Assembly: GCA_002083405.1 (NCBI GenBank) | Contig: LVWT01000022.1 | Location: 100,678 to 164,677, forward strand | Direction: 5' to 3' | Length of the DNA: 64,000 nucleotides | DNA from: Nitrospira sp. SG-bin2 | GTDB lineage: Bacteria > Nitrospirota > Nitrospiria > Nitrospirales > Nitrospiraceae | Part shown: in pieces, positions 1-8,385 of the stretch | How the letters are laid out: each line of letters opens with the position of its first letter | How positions within the stretch are numbered: position 1 is the first letter of the stretch | Notes under the pieces: generated by a model | The model's input: only the letters and a program-made list of their open reading frames with translations | Database searches by the model: none | Told to the model about the DNA's origin: nothing | Position numbers and translations under genes: made by a program

Positions 1-1
1 A

Positions 2-1087
2 CTATTTCAACCGTTCACTCAAGCGGATGGTTCTACCACGAGGAAGTTCGGAGGCACCGGCCTCGGACTGGCCATCTGCAAACAGCTTGCGGAACTGATG
101 GGCGGACGGATTGGTGTGAACAGTACAGTTGGGCAGGGTAGCACCTTTTGGTTCACTGCTCGATTCAGTCTCCAGCCGGAGAGTGAATCGAGCGCAGCCC
201 CGCTCCCGGTAGCGCTCCAAGGCAGCCGAATTCTAATCGTGGACGATCACGCCACGAACCGGAACATTCTTGAACATTATCTCAGTGAGAATGGAGTCAC
301 GCATGAAAGTGCAGAGAATGGGGCTCAAGCGGTACAGTGCCTGCGCAACGCGGCGGATCGGCAGATCCCATTTGACGTGGCTATTGTAGATGTGCTGATG
401 CCGGGTATGGACGGTCTGGAATTAGCCCGGATAATCAAGTCCGAACAGGTGATCAGCGCCACGCGTCTGGTGCTTCTGACATCGGTTGGCCGGCGCGGGG
501 ACGCCAAGGCAGCTCAAGACGCTGGATTTGCAGCCTACCTGACGAAACCGATTCGTCAATCGCAGCTCTACGAGTGTCTCAGCCTCGTTCTTGCCGACTC
601 CTCCGATGTCGTTTCTTCGGCTCCTCGGACCACCGCACCTATTATTACCCGTCATAGTCTGGGAGAAGTTTGGGCGCGGTCCCGGAAACGCATTCTCGTG
701 GCGGAAGATAATCCGATCAATCAAAAGATTGCGGTGAAGATGATCGAGAAGCTCGGTTACCGGGTGGACGTTGCAGGGAATGGGCGTGAGGCGATCGAGG
801 CGAGCGGGCGGATCCATTATGACTTGGTGTTCATGGATTGCCAAATGCCGGAGATGGATGGTTTTGAAGCGACCAAGGGCATTCGCGCGCGAGAACAAGG
901 AGTTTGCCATACCCCGATCGTGGCCATGACGGCTAATGCGATGAAGGAGGATCGTGAGCGTTGCTTGGAGGCAGGGATGGACGACTATCTTAGTAAACCA
1001 GTTGCGAGCAACTCCCTGGCAGCGGTCCTGGACCGCTGGGTACCTCACGAAACAGCCCCCACGGAAGCGGAGCTTGGAATCCCGTAG
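2..1087 (+). CDS. Hybrid sensor histidine kinase/response regulator (C-terminal part; 5' end outside window)
   Basis: Partial gene, open from the window edge. The first codons give the end of a HATPase_c domain with the G2 box (KFGGTGLGLAICKQL), so an ATP-binding kinase core lies upstream. Two receiver domains follow. The first has ILIVDD, phospho-acceptor Asp in VDVLMPGMDG and Lys in TKP. The second has ILVAEDN, Asp in MDCQMPEMDG and Lys in SKP. Kinase followed by tandem receivers is the BarA/GacS-like hybrid layout. No Hpt domain follows the second receiver, so phosphotransfer to a separate Hpt protein is likely (inference). The input domain and target are not visible. Confidence 0.93.
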   Translation, partial: LFQPFTQADGSTTRKFGGTGLGLAICKQLAELMGGRIGVNSTVGQGSTFWFTARFSLQPESESSAAPLPVALQGSRILIVDDHATNRNILEHYLSENGVTHESAENGAQAVQCLRNAADRQIPFDVAIVDVLMPGMDGLELARIIKSEQVISATRLVLLTSVGRRGDAKAAQDAGFAAYLTKPIRQSQLYECLSLVLADSSDVVSSAPRTTAPIITRHSLGEVWARSRKRILVAEDNPINQKIAVKMIEKLGYRVDVAGNGREAIEASGRIHYDLVFMDCQMPEMDGFEATKGIRAREQGVCHTPIVAMTANAMKEDRERCLEAGMDDYLSKPVASNSLAAVLDRWVPHETAPTEAELGIP

Positions 1088-1155
1088 CCATAAGGTGGTC
1101 GCAGCTACCGCAGGTATTTCCTCACCCGTTCTCCTCTGCCCATGGCATTATCTGA

Positions 1156-1326
1156 AACTCTAGAATTCTCCATCAGCGAGCCTTCGCGATCAATCTGTTG
1201 AATGAAAAGCTCGAAACCGTTTCAATCAAACCCACCAAAGCCAACATTGCCGTCAAGCTCGTGGCTCTTGCCTGGACTCCTCACTGGCGGGATGCTGCGG
1301 GGCGGCGTACTCAGGCGTGGCAGTGA
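1156..1326 (+). pseudogene. Possible C-terminal gene remnant in the 1088-1395 intergenic stretch
   Basis: This 308-base gap holds no full gene. One frame is open for 56 codons after an in-frame stop at 1153 and reads with coding-like composition (INLLNEKLETVSIKPTKAN, ending RTQAWQ then TGA). It has no start codon or ribosome site. It looks like the C-terminal scrap of a larger gene, but I do not recognise the family. The bases after it (1327-1390) carry repeated GTGAAGCGTCG/GCGAGAAGCG words resembling the hairpin repeats elsewhere in the window. Confidence 0.25.
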
Positions 1327-1395
1327 TCCGCGTCGCTCGTCGTTTGTGAAGCGTCGTTTGCGAGAAGCGAAATAGGTTTCACGAGAGGCGCCGCG

Positions 1396-1959
1396 TCAGT
1401 GCTTCTTCTCCTTTTGCATGATCTTGTCGGTCCAGGCCAGCAGAATGGCGGACGCGAGGAACGTCATGTGGATGAAGATTTTCCACTTGATGTGCTCGGG
1501 GTTCTCGTTTGCCACATCCACGAACGCTTTCAGCAGATGAATGCTGGAGATGCCGATGAGCGAGGCCGCGAGCTTAATTTTGATCGTGCCGGGATCGACA
1601 TGGGTGAGCCAGTCGGGCCGGTCCGGATGCTGTTCCAGGTCCAGCTTGCTGACGAACGTGGCATAGCCCCCGATGATGACCATGGTCAGCAGATTCGCCA
1701 CCATCGTGACATCGATCAACCCCAAGACGCCCAGCATGAAGACGGTTTCATCCATCTTATTGATATGGAGCACCATCTCCCAGAGCTCGACCAAAAACTT
1801 GTAGGCATAGAGCAGTTCCGCAACAATAAGCCCGCCATACAGCGGGGCTTGAATCCACCGGCTGGCGAACACTGCATATTCGAAGGTCCGTTCGATGGCA
1901 TTGCCGGATGGCTGGAAGGCTTTGGAAGCGGGCGTGGACGGCGACGGATGTTCGGACAT
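1396..1959 (-). CDS. YqhA / UPF0114 family inner-membrane protein
   Basis: 187 aa. The start ATG at 1959 follows a strong AGGGGGGAT ribosome site; the open frame continues upstream but that extension has no membrane-protein character. Three or four hydrophobic segments are visible: APLYGGLIVAELLYAYKFLV, the VFMLGVLGLIDVTMVANLL region, IKLAASLIGISSIHLL and the FLASAILLAW region. The GLIDVTMVANLLTMVIIGGYATFVSK stretch (near residues 85-110) is characteristic of the UPF0114/TIGR00645 family. The C-terminus is basic (MQKEKKH). Members have no firm function. It stands alone between two signalling genes. Confidence 0.85.
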   Translation of the reverse strand: MSEHPSPSTPASKAFQPSGNAIERTFEYAVFASRWIQAPLYGGLIVAELLYAYKFLVELWEMVLHINKMDETVFMLGVLGLIDVTMVANLLTMVIIGGYATFVSKLDLEQHPDRPDWLTHVDPGTIKIKLAASLIGISSIHLLKAFVDVANENPEHIKWKIFIHMTFLASAILLAWTDKIMQKEKKH

Positions 1960-2099
1960 GATCCCCCCTGAACAGAATACGCGACTTGAGCGGATTGCTA
2001 TGAACGTATGTATGGGGCATGACCCGTGACGGCGCATGCCCGCTCGTATCCTAATTCCTGCTCGTAGGACTGTCAATTTGAAGAGAGAATCGCAGCTGC

Positions 2100-2828
2100 C
2101 TATGCAGCCTGTGGTGCGATGTCCGTGGCGCCTGTCAGTAAGACAGGTGCTGACTCGTGGGGAGTTTGCAGTTCTTGCACCAGCTCCGCAGCGCGTTTCC
2201 CGGATAGTTTGATCCGTTCGGCGCAGGCCCGCGCCGGGTCGTTTGTCGGGAGTCGTGCGAGAAGCATATCGGCGAAGCCATTGATGGAGGTCATGGCATT
2301 GTTCAACGCATGCGTCAGTTCCTGCATTCTCGGCGGGAGGACGGTTGTTTCTTCGGGCGGGGACGATCTGGCACCGATTTTCGCCAGGTTGGCTCGGATC
2401 ATGGCGCATTCGATTGTGAGCCGGAAGACAGCCGGCGAGGTGCCGGTGATGGCAAGGACTTCGTGGGCTCCGGCGCGGATGGCGTCGAGCCGGACAGTCT
2501 CATCGATAATGGCTCCGTAGGCGATGAGCCCGCTGTCTGGCGCGGTCAGGCGCAAGGCGCGGACAGCGTCGAGCCATTTGTAGTCGGATACTGCCAGGCT
2601 GATAAGAATCAAGGGAACTCGGCGTGAAGAGAGGTAGGTCATGCCCTCCAGTAAGGAACGGGCTACCCCAAGATCGAGTGATTCGTGAAAAAGATTGAAC
2701 AGCAGATCTTGCACCTTGAGGGCAAGGCCTCTCTCAGGCTCGATCAGCAGAATCGGCGTCGGCTGCGACGTCTGCGAGGACGATAAGGCCATGAGTTTTT
2801 CTGCCGTGTGTGTTGACAGGGCACTCAA
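2100..2828 (-). CDS. Orphan receiver-like protein with HisKA-type helical domain, no ATPase
   Basis: 242 aa with the TTG start at 2828; an ATG at 2792 (MALSSSQTS) is an alternative. The only AAGGAG lies two bases before the TTG, so the start is unsettled. Residues about 25-150 resemble a CheY-like receiver (PILLIEPERG...), but the acidic pocket is degenerate and no clear phospho-Asp is present. Residues about 165-225 resemble a histidine-kinase dimerisation helix with candidate phospho-His in ELTHALNNAMTSI (HxxxN pattern), then an amphipathic second helix. No HATPase domain follows. It could be a phosphotransfer or scaffold protein. No partner is co-transcribed. Confidence 0.6.
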   Translation of the reverse strand: MSALSTHTAEKLMALSSSQTSQPTPILLIEPERGLALKVQDLLFNLFHESLDLGVARSLLEGMTYLSSRRVPLILISLAVSDYKWLDAVRALRLTAPDSGLIAYGAIIDETVRLDAIRAGAHEVLAITGTSPAVFRLTIECAMIRANLAKIGARSSPPEETTVLPPRMQELTHALNNAMTSINGFADMLLARLPTNDPARACAERIKLSGKRAAELVQELQTPHESAPVLLTGATDIAPQAA

Positions 2829-3086
2829 CGCTCCTTTTTCGGCAGTCCGCCATGAATCTTGAGCCTGTCCTGCCGGCTGCTTTAGTGGGCTGTCGTAAGA
2901 GCGTCAACAGACCACTCAGGCATTGTGGATCAGAACAGGTTTGGTCACAGGATAAAGTTGAGCCTGAGGCGGTGTCTGTTGGGGGGGGCGAGGTTCTGGT
3001 TTGGAATCGGCAAGATCAATGTCCAGTGGGGCACGACTCGAAGCCGGAAATATTTTGAATAAACCGTGATGCGGTATGGATCGCCG

Positions 3087-3770
3087 TCAGGCAGACGGGC
3101 TGATGGGATTCTCGGCTTCGCTGGAAGGACATTCGCGCATGAACCAGGCCACGGCTTCCGTGCGGCGGTTCACGTTGAGCTTGGTATAAATGTTGACGAG
3201 ATAATTCTTGACAGTTTTGTCACTCAGCTTCAGCTGAGCGGCAATTTCCTTATTGGTTTTACCCTGTGCCAGCAGGGGCATAATCAGGCGCTCCTGGGGC
3301 GACAGCGCTCTCAGTCCCTGAAGGGGGGATGTCTGGGATACCCCGGTGCGAATCCAATGTAACGCATACTGGGTAATGCGAGGATCGAGGTAGCCGCGGC
3401 CTGCTGCAACTGTTCGAATGGCCTGAGCGAGGTCGTCTAGCTTCACGTCTTTCAGAATGTAGCCATGGGCGCCGCTTTTGATGGCCGCGGCGACAGTGGT
3501 GGCCTCAGCATGACCGGTCAGGACCAGGACTCGTAGATTGGGCGAGGCATCAAGAAGCCGCCGGCAGGATTCTATACCGGAGACATCGGGTAACTTCATG
3601 TCGAGCAGCATCAGATGAGGATGAAGACGCGCCACGAGTGGCAGTGCATCAGCCAAGGTCCCCGCTTCCCCCACCACCAGGAGGTCCGGTTCACGATCCA
3701 GGAAGGTACGGAGCCCCCTCCGGACAAGTTCGTGATCGTCAAGAATTACAATGCGAGTGGGGTGTTTCAT
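3087..3770 (-). CDS. NarL/FixJ-type response regulator, LuxR-family DNA-binding
   Basis: 227 aa. N-terminal receiver domain: IVILDDHE acidic pair, phospho-Asp in LMLLDMKLPDVSG, Thr in VLTGH, Lys in ILKDVKL. The C-terminal LuxR helix-turn-helix (about 150-210) shows LSPQERLIMPLLAQGKTNKE and LKLSDKTVKNYLVNIYTKL. Its start ATG overlaps the stop of the upstream kinase gene by four bases, so the two are co-transcribed and probably a cognate pair. The target genes are not evident. Confidence 0.93.
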   Translation of the reverse strand: MKHPTRIVILDDHELVRRGLRTFLDREPDLLVVGEAGTLADALPLVARLHPHLMLLDMKLPDVSGIESCRRLLDASPNLRVLVLTGHAEATTVAAAIKSGAHGYILKDVKLDDLAQAIRTVAAGRGYLDPRITQYALHWIRTGVSQTSPLQGLRALSPQERLIMPLLAQGKTNKEIAAQLKLSDKTVKNYLVNIYTKLNVNRRTEAVAWFMRECPSSEAENPISPSA

Positions 3771-4576
3771 ACAGGTGTCAGAATGGGCTCCAACGAGAAT
3801 TCCGCAATGATATCGGTGCCTCGGCCTTCCTCGGATTGAATGCGCAATGTTCCGCCGATCTTTTTTGCGCGGGCGGTCATGTTGGCAAGGCCGTAGCCCT
3901 GCGGCCGGCCATCTCCCGTAGCGAACCCTCGTCCGTCGTCGCTGATCTGCAGACGGATTCTGTCGCCGCGCCTGCGGATCGAGATCGTGGCATGGGTAGC
4001 CCTGGCATGGCGGACACAGTTGCTAAGGCCCTCCCGCGCAATGCTTAGCATCTCCCGTTCTTCTTCCTTGGTCAGAACCTCAATGGCAGCGGGGTGAAGA
4101 TCCAAACGGATCCGCACGTGGCCAATCTGATCGTAGACCGATTTCAATGTCTGAAGTTCTGTCGTTAGGTCGAATTCCTGCACAACACCCTGGTCGAGCC
4201 TGTGAATCATCTGGCGTATGTCGTGAATGAGCCGATTGATCTGCCCAATGGTGTGGGCGTGAGTCTGTTCAGATTCCGGAGTGGTGTGGCGGTGTCTCCG
4301 CCACTCAGCCTCGATATTCAAGCCGATTGCGTAGAGCGATTGGAGGATGGAGTCGTGAAGGTCGCGTCCGATATGGGTGCGGTCTTCCAGCAGCGCTGAC
4401 AAGCGCTGCTCCATCGTCCGGAGTGTATCCATCAGATCTTCCATCTTCGGGTTTCCACGGTGAGCGGATGAGCCTTCCGTGCGCCGTGAAGGACTCGGCG
4501 CGTGATTCGCACGCCTATCGAGTGCGGAATGCCGAAACCCGTCCAGAATGCGGAATCCTTTCCTGCCGTCCGACAT
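3767..4576 (-). CDS. NarX/DegS-like sensor histidine kinase (HisKA_3), soluble
   Basis: 269 aa from the ATG at 4576, chosen because GGAGG lies 10 bases upstream. The H box of the HisKA_3 family is visible (DRTHIGRDLHDSILQSLYAI; His in RDLHD). A HATPase domain follows, with the N-box region LSIAREGLSNCVRHA and glycine boxes DDGRGF and GYGLANM. There is no membrane segment or recognisable sensor domain, so the input is cytoplasmic or comes from a partner. Its last four bases overlap the response regulator gene. The 214-base upstream gap holds the lux-box palindrome and is shared with divergent luxI, so quorum control of this pair is possible (inference). Confidence 0.9.
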   Translation of the reverse strand: MSDGRKGFRILDGFRHSALDRRANHAPSPSRRTEGSSAHRGNPKMEDLMDTLRTMEQRLSALLEDRTHIGRDLHDSILQSLYAIGLNIEAEWRRHRHTTPESEQTHAHTIGQINRLIHDIRQMIHRLDQGVVQEFDLTTELQTLKSVYDQIGHVRIRLDLHPAAIEVLTKEEEREMLSIAREGLSNCVRHARATHATISIRRRGDRIRLQISDDGRGFATGDGRPQGYGLANMTARAKKIGGTLRIQSEEGRGTDIIAEFSLEPILTPV

Positions 4577-4665
4577 GATGTGCAAACCTCCCCTAAGAGC
4601 CTGTTGTGTTGTTGTCTGGATACGTTGCCACGACAGACAAGCTCATACCGAATTGTCACGTTCTG

Positions 4666-4693
4666 CGTCACCTGGCGGATCCGCCAGGTGACG
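4666..4693. promoter_or_regulatory. Perfect 28-bp palindrome containing a lux-box (LuxR operator)
   Basis: Two 14-base half-sites CGTCACCTGGCGGA and TCCGCCAGGTGACG form a perfect inverted repeat. The inner 20 bases (4670-4689) are ACCTGGCGGATCCGCCAGGT, which has the ACCTG-N10-CAGGT form and length of the classical Vibrio fischeri lux box. The centre lies about 111 bases upstream of the luxI start and about 103 bases upstream of the divergent kinase start. It is probably the site for the LuxR protein encoded at 5844-6650. A hairpin role is also possible, but there is no T-tract. Confidence 0.75.
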
Positions 4694-4790
4694 GACGGGC
4701 GGAATTTTGAGAATCACCAGGCAATCTATGAGCGAGCGCCACATCAGAATGTTGAGGTGAGGTTGCCGTTCTACAAAAAGGAGGAGTCCG

Positions 4791-5534
4791 ATGCGTGACT
4801 TGAAGCACATTGAGTTTCAAGAAGGCGAATTTCTGGTGGCGACTCTGCAAGGAACTCAACTCAAACAATCCTATCGATTTAGGCACAAAGTGTTTGCGGA
4901 ATCGCTGCACTGGGTTCCCGCTTCAGTAGACCGCGAAGAAGTCGATATCTATGATCTGTGGGGTTGCACGGTCGGGGCTTTTCACACTGATGGGACATTG
5001 CTGGGAATGGCTCGACTCCTGCCTTCGTCGGGACCATTCATGCTGGAGAAGGACTTTCTGGCGCTGTTGCCGAGTGAGTACACGATACGAAAAGCACCGG
5101 ACACAGCGGAGATTACCAGGCTTGCCGTTGACCCTGATATTCGTGATGCCAAGTTATCGACGCGAACGATGCTGGCGGTGTTGAAGGGGATTTATCAATG
5201 GGCGGTGGAAAATGAGATTCGCTATTACTATCTCGAAGTTGAACATCGGTTTCTGCGGGCACTTCGTATGCTGGGCTTCCCTTGTGAGCCCATCGGCCCC
5301 GTTGTCAAGCTTCCACCGGCTGGAGCGAGCGCTGTAGCGGCATTGTATGACATGGAGAAGTTTGATGAACGGAATGCCACACAGCGTCCGGATTTTTTGC
5401 AGTGGATCTCCACTATTACGACGGTAGACGGTGCAGTCATAGCAGGGCGAAACGCGACGTTCAACACGGTGGGTCGACTGGATTCAGTGGAAAGCTTGGT
5501 AGGCACGAGTGGTTATGCGGGTCTATCCAGATAG
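4791..5534 (+). CDS. luxI: LuxI-family acyl-homoserine-lactone synthase
   Basis: 247 aa. The ATG follows AAGGAGG. All LuxI invariant residues are present with canonical spacing: R31, F35, W41, D52, D55, R75, E107 and R110 correspond to the LuxI set R24, F28, W34, D45, D48, R70, E101 and R104. This predicts a working AHL synthase that makes a signal from S-adenosylmethionine and an acyl carrier. The C-terminus is about 40-50 residues longer than LuxI (usually 190-220 aa), so a relative with a different acyl donor is possible. A lux-box palindrome lies upstream and the luxR-type gene lies convergently downstream. Confidence 0.92.
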   Translation: MRDLKHIEFQEGEFLVATLQGTQLKQSYRFRHKVFAESLHWVPASVDREEVDIYDLWGCTVGAFHTDGTLLGMARLLPSSGPFMLEKDFLALLPSEYTIRKAPDTAEITRLAVDPDIRDAKLSTRTMLAVLKGIYQWAVENEIRYYYLEVEHRFLRALRMLGFPCEPIGPVVKLPPAGASAVAALYDMEKFDERNATQRPDFLQWISTITTVDGAVIAGRNATFNTVGRLDSVESLVGTSGYAGLSR

Positions 5535-5843
5535 CGCCGGATAGTGTGGTGTTTGCCTTTGAGGAGGATGCTCAACACGTTCTGCCGGTGCTGTTTTGTG
5601 TCGCCCAGGAGCTCGATGCGCGGCACTGATGGAGGCAAGGAACTTGTCCGCGCACATGTGAACCAAGCGAGCGGTTCAGGCCAATTCCGGTCTGTACTGA
5701 TCGGCCTCTTCGTACGTTACGCCCTTGCCTGTGGAGTGGGGCGTCCTGGGCTTCGCAAGGGCTATGTAACCGGCTCGGAGCCTGAGCTGTTCGACGGCCC
5801 TCGACCGAGCGCTTGAGCGGGCGGGTGTGTTGACGTCAGGCGC
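5535..5843. other. Gene-free gap between convergent luxI and luxR (309 bases)
   Basis: Short open frames here lack ribosome sites, codon bias and recognisable motifs. I see no strong terminator hairpin and no repeat. It is the 3' junction of the convergent luxI and luxR genes. Confidence 0.5.
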
Positions 5844-6650
5844 TTACACGACGTTCGGGAGGCCATGTTCAATGGCGGTGGCAACGGCTTGGGATCGTGA
5901 GGTGACCCCAAGTTTTGTGAAGATACTTTCGACATGGAATCGTATCGTCCGTTCGGTGATGCCCATAATTGTCGCGATTTCCCAATTCGTTTTCCCATTC
6001 TTGACCCAATTCAGAATGGTCAACTCCCGTAAGGTCAGTTGTCTGACACACTTATCCAGGGATTGCGCGCTGGCAGGGGCGGTGCGCAATAGCGCCAGGT
6101 GGACGTGATAGCCGAAGTATTCTACGAGAGGCATATATCGCGTCGCATCTATCGTGTTGTTTGAGGCAAACGAGCAGAACGTTGCCACTCCGCACATGGG
6201 ATCGGCAGATCCCGTTGTAATTCCATCAACCAGTCCAAACTTTTTTGCTGTTTCCACAAACTCGCGTTGTTTTTCAGAGTCAGAGCCGGTCTTCTGATAC
6301 GTTGTCTTCCAATGTTGCGAGCCTGGTTGTTGCAGCGCTGTCCGAAAGACCGGGTCTACCTCGAAGTAGCCATTCTGCCAATAGAGGCGAATCCACTCTT
6401 CGGGGTAGCTCACGTTGATGACGTTCGTAAATCCGTCGAAGGCGCCCTTGGCGTTCAATCGGGCGAGACCGCCGATCACTCGTGAAAAGGGGAACAGATT
6501 CTGGAACTGCAGGAGGGCATCCTTGACATCGCTCGTGGTTTCCGCTTCTGTGGTGTAATGGATTGCCTCAATAAAGCTTTGACAGTCATTCTTTGAAAGC
6601 TGTTCAAAGATGTGTTTAGGGAAGGCGCGTCTCTGCAGGGTGTGTGCCAT
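5844..6650 (-). CDS. luxR: LuxR-family AHL receptor / transcriptional regulator
   Basis: 268 aa from the ATG at 6650 with GGAGG eight bases before it; the open frame extends upstream but without coding character. The autoinducer-binding domain (about 20-185) keeps the signature residues: W and Y in EEWIRLYWQNGYF, Asp-Pro in EVDPVF, W in SQHWKTT, and the glycine of FGLVDGITTG. The C-terminal LuxR helix-turn-helix (about 200-260) shows LTLRELTILNWVKNGKTNWE and ITERTIRFHVESIFTKLGV. Convergent with luxI, it forms a complete quorum-sensing pair. The predicted operator is the palindrome at 4666-4693. Confidence 0.93.
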   Translation of the reverse strand: MAHTLQRRAFPKHIFEQLSKNDCQSFIEAIHYTTEAETTSDVKDALLQFQNLFPFSRVIGGLARLNAKGAFDGFTNVINVSYPEEWIRLYWQNGYFEVDPVFRTALQQPGSQHWKTTYQKTGSDSEKQREFVETAKKFGLVDGITTGSADPMCGVATFCSFASNNTIDATRYMPLVEYFGYHVHLALLRTAPASAQSLDKCVRQLTLRELTILNWVKNGKTNWEIATIMGITERTIRFHVESIFTKLGVTSRSQAVATAIEHGLPNVV

Positions 6651-6831
6651 GGAGGCTCCTCCTAGTAGACGTATAGCGCTGAGGTTAGCATACGCAATAT
6701 GTGAAAAACGAGAGGGGACATATGGATCTGCCGAATAGGTCCTAATGGATCTATATGAATCCAGGATGTAAGTCACTATTCTTGAAGACGCTACTATTCC
6801 ATGGAAGCGAGGTGTGAATTGAGTCGTCCTC

Positions 6832-8211
6832 ATGGCAAGGGTTGAACTGTTCGGCAGATGTCTCACGGGTACCGTCACGCTAGCCATCGTGTTTTCCCTC
6901 ATCCCCTCGCTTACGGGGGCGCAAGCCCTCCGGTTTCAGCCTCAAGGAGTGGCTGCCGCAGGCCAAGGGAACGCGTTTGCGGCCCAGGCCGACGATCCCT
7001 CAGCCATTCACTATAATCCAGCAGCGCTCAGCCGACTTGATGGTGTGCAGACGTCGTTTGGAATCTCGTTAATGGGCGGGTCGATCAGGGCAACCAATCA
7101 GTCTGGGGTCGGGACTCATGGAGACTTCGGAGGGGCAATTGTGTTTCCTCCCCCGGGGCATACCTATATCACTGCCAATATCGGGGCACTCGGAGCGCCA
7201 CGCTTTTCTGCAGTGACCATCGGCGTCGGGTTGAATACGCCATTTGGTTTAAAAACTGAGTATCCGGTGAATAGCTCCTTCAATACAGCTACCACAACTG
7301 CCGCGTTGCCGCTTATCGCCATCAAGCCGACCATCGCCTATAAAGTAACTGAGGACTTATCGCTGGGTGTAAGCGCGGACATCTACACCTTCGCAAGTTT
7401 TCTTGGCGAGGGGCATGCGGAGCAGAGGCAAGTGAGCGCTGGGGGCTTCGGCATTCCAGCCGGCGCATCGGTCGAGCTCAATGGCAGCGGCACCGGCGCA
7501 GGCGTCACGGTGAGTGCGCTCTATACTCCACTGAAGAATCATGAGAGCAAACCGACTCTTTCTCTGGGACTTGTGTATCGCAGCCAGGCGGTCTTGCCGT
7601 TGAGTGGATCGCTCATGGTCAACGGAGCAAAGATTGCCGATGCCTCCGCCGATCTTGTACTGCCGCAAATGGTGGTCGGAGCCGTCGCTATCTGGCCGGT
7701 TCGTACGAGTGAACGGGAATGGAAGGTCGAAGTTGACGTGGAGTATATCGGGTGGAATTCCCATAGGAATCTCGATGTGCACCTTGCCAATGGAGCCACG
7801 ATCCCACAGCCCCGAGATTGGAAACCTGTTCCGGTGATCGCAGTCGGGACTGAATATAAGTGGCTGAAGCCGGTGTGGTTTACGGACTGGGATATCGCCG
7901 TGCGATCCGGCTACACCAGGACAGAGAATCCCGTGCCTGCTACCACCTTCAATCCTGGGACGATTTCCCTCTCGTCCCACACGCTGTCTGTCGGTGTGGG
8001 GTTCTTGTGTAAGGGGCAAGGGAACTTTCTTGGGCTTCTCCCTTGTTCGAGAGAATCAGCTTTGTGGCCCAAAGGAATGGGACTGGATTTGGCCTATCAG
8101 GAATGGTTTTACGAGCCAAACACGGTTGTTGGCAATGTGAATCCCGTCGTCAACGGGACCTATCACGCCTTTGTGCATTTGGGTACCTTCAGCTTCCGAT
8201 ACCTGTTCTAG
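6832..8211 (+). CDS. FadL/OMPP1/TodX-family outer-membrane transport protein
   Basis: 459 aa. A signal peptide (about 1-32, ending SLTGAQA) is followed by the FadL N-terminal hallmark GNAFAAQADDPSAIHYNPAA, the hatch region of hydrophobic-compound porins. The rest alternates as in a 14-strand beta barrel, and the last residues (HLGTFSFRYLF) end in the C-terminal Phe that directs outer-membrane insertion. Length matches the family (400-470 aa). The substrate is probably long-chain fatty acids or other hydrophobic molecules. The stop codon abuts a palindromic repeat element. Monocistronic on visible spacing. Confidence 0.9.
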   Translation: MARVELFGRCLTGTVTLAIVFSLIPSLTGAQALRFQPQGVAAAGQGNAFAAQADDPSAIHYNPAALSRLDGVQTSFGISLMGGSIRATNQSGVGTHGDFGGAIVFPPPGHTYITANIGALGAPRFSAVTIGVGLNTPFGLKTEYPVNSSFNTATTTAALPLIAIKPTIAYKVTEDLSLGVSADIYTFASFLGEGHAEQRQVSAGGFGIPAGASVELNGSGTGAGVTVSALYTPLKNHESKPTLSLGLVYRSQAVLPLSGSLMVNGAKIADASADLVLPQMVVGAVAIWPVRTSEREWKVEVDVEYIGWNSHRNLDVHLANGATIPQPRDWKPVPVIAVGTEYKWLKPVWFTDWDIAVRSGYTRTENPVPATTFNPGTISLSSHTLSVGVGFLCKGQGNFLGLLPCSRESALWPKGMGLDLAYQEWFYEPNTVVGNVNPVVNGTYHAFVHLGTFSFRYLF

Positions 8212-8385
8212 CCTGCATTATTCACGAGCACTTCTGCTGCACTCGCCGATCTGCTATTGCGGGGCATGGAGTTGCGGGTTTCGGATTCTATGTTTCGTGT
8301 TGCCAGGGAACACGATCCCAATACTCGAAACCCGAAACATTCCATGGAGCTTGTTGCACAACGAACCGTCATGAATCATGTGGGC
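8211..8385. repeat. Intergenic inverted-repeat element, copy 1
   Basis: A 175-base element with imperfect terminal inverted repeats: left GCCTGCATTATTCACGAG, right (reverse complement) GCCCACATGATTCATGAC. Its left 45 bases and right 25 bases closely match the element at 13033-13222 in the same orientation, while the centres differ. The centre of this copy folds through CATGGA and GGGTTTCG / CGAAACCC. The right end supplies the stop codon of uvrC. Confidence 0.75.

Noticed and set aside
1960..2409. N-terminal extension of the YqhA-like frame
   Set aside because: Arg/Pro-rich and overlaps the receiver/HisKA gene; the ATG at 1959 has a strong ribosome site.
5544..5816. Short open frame between luxI and luxR
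   Set aside because: No ribosome site, odd composition, and overlapping alternative frames; looks non-coding.
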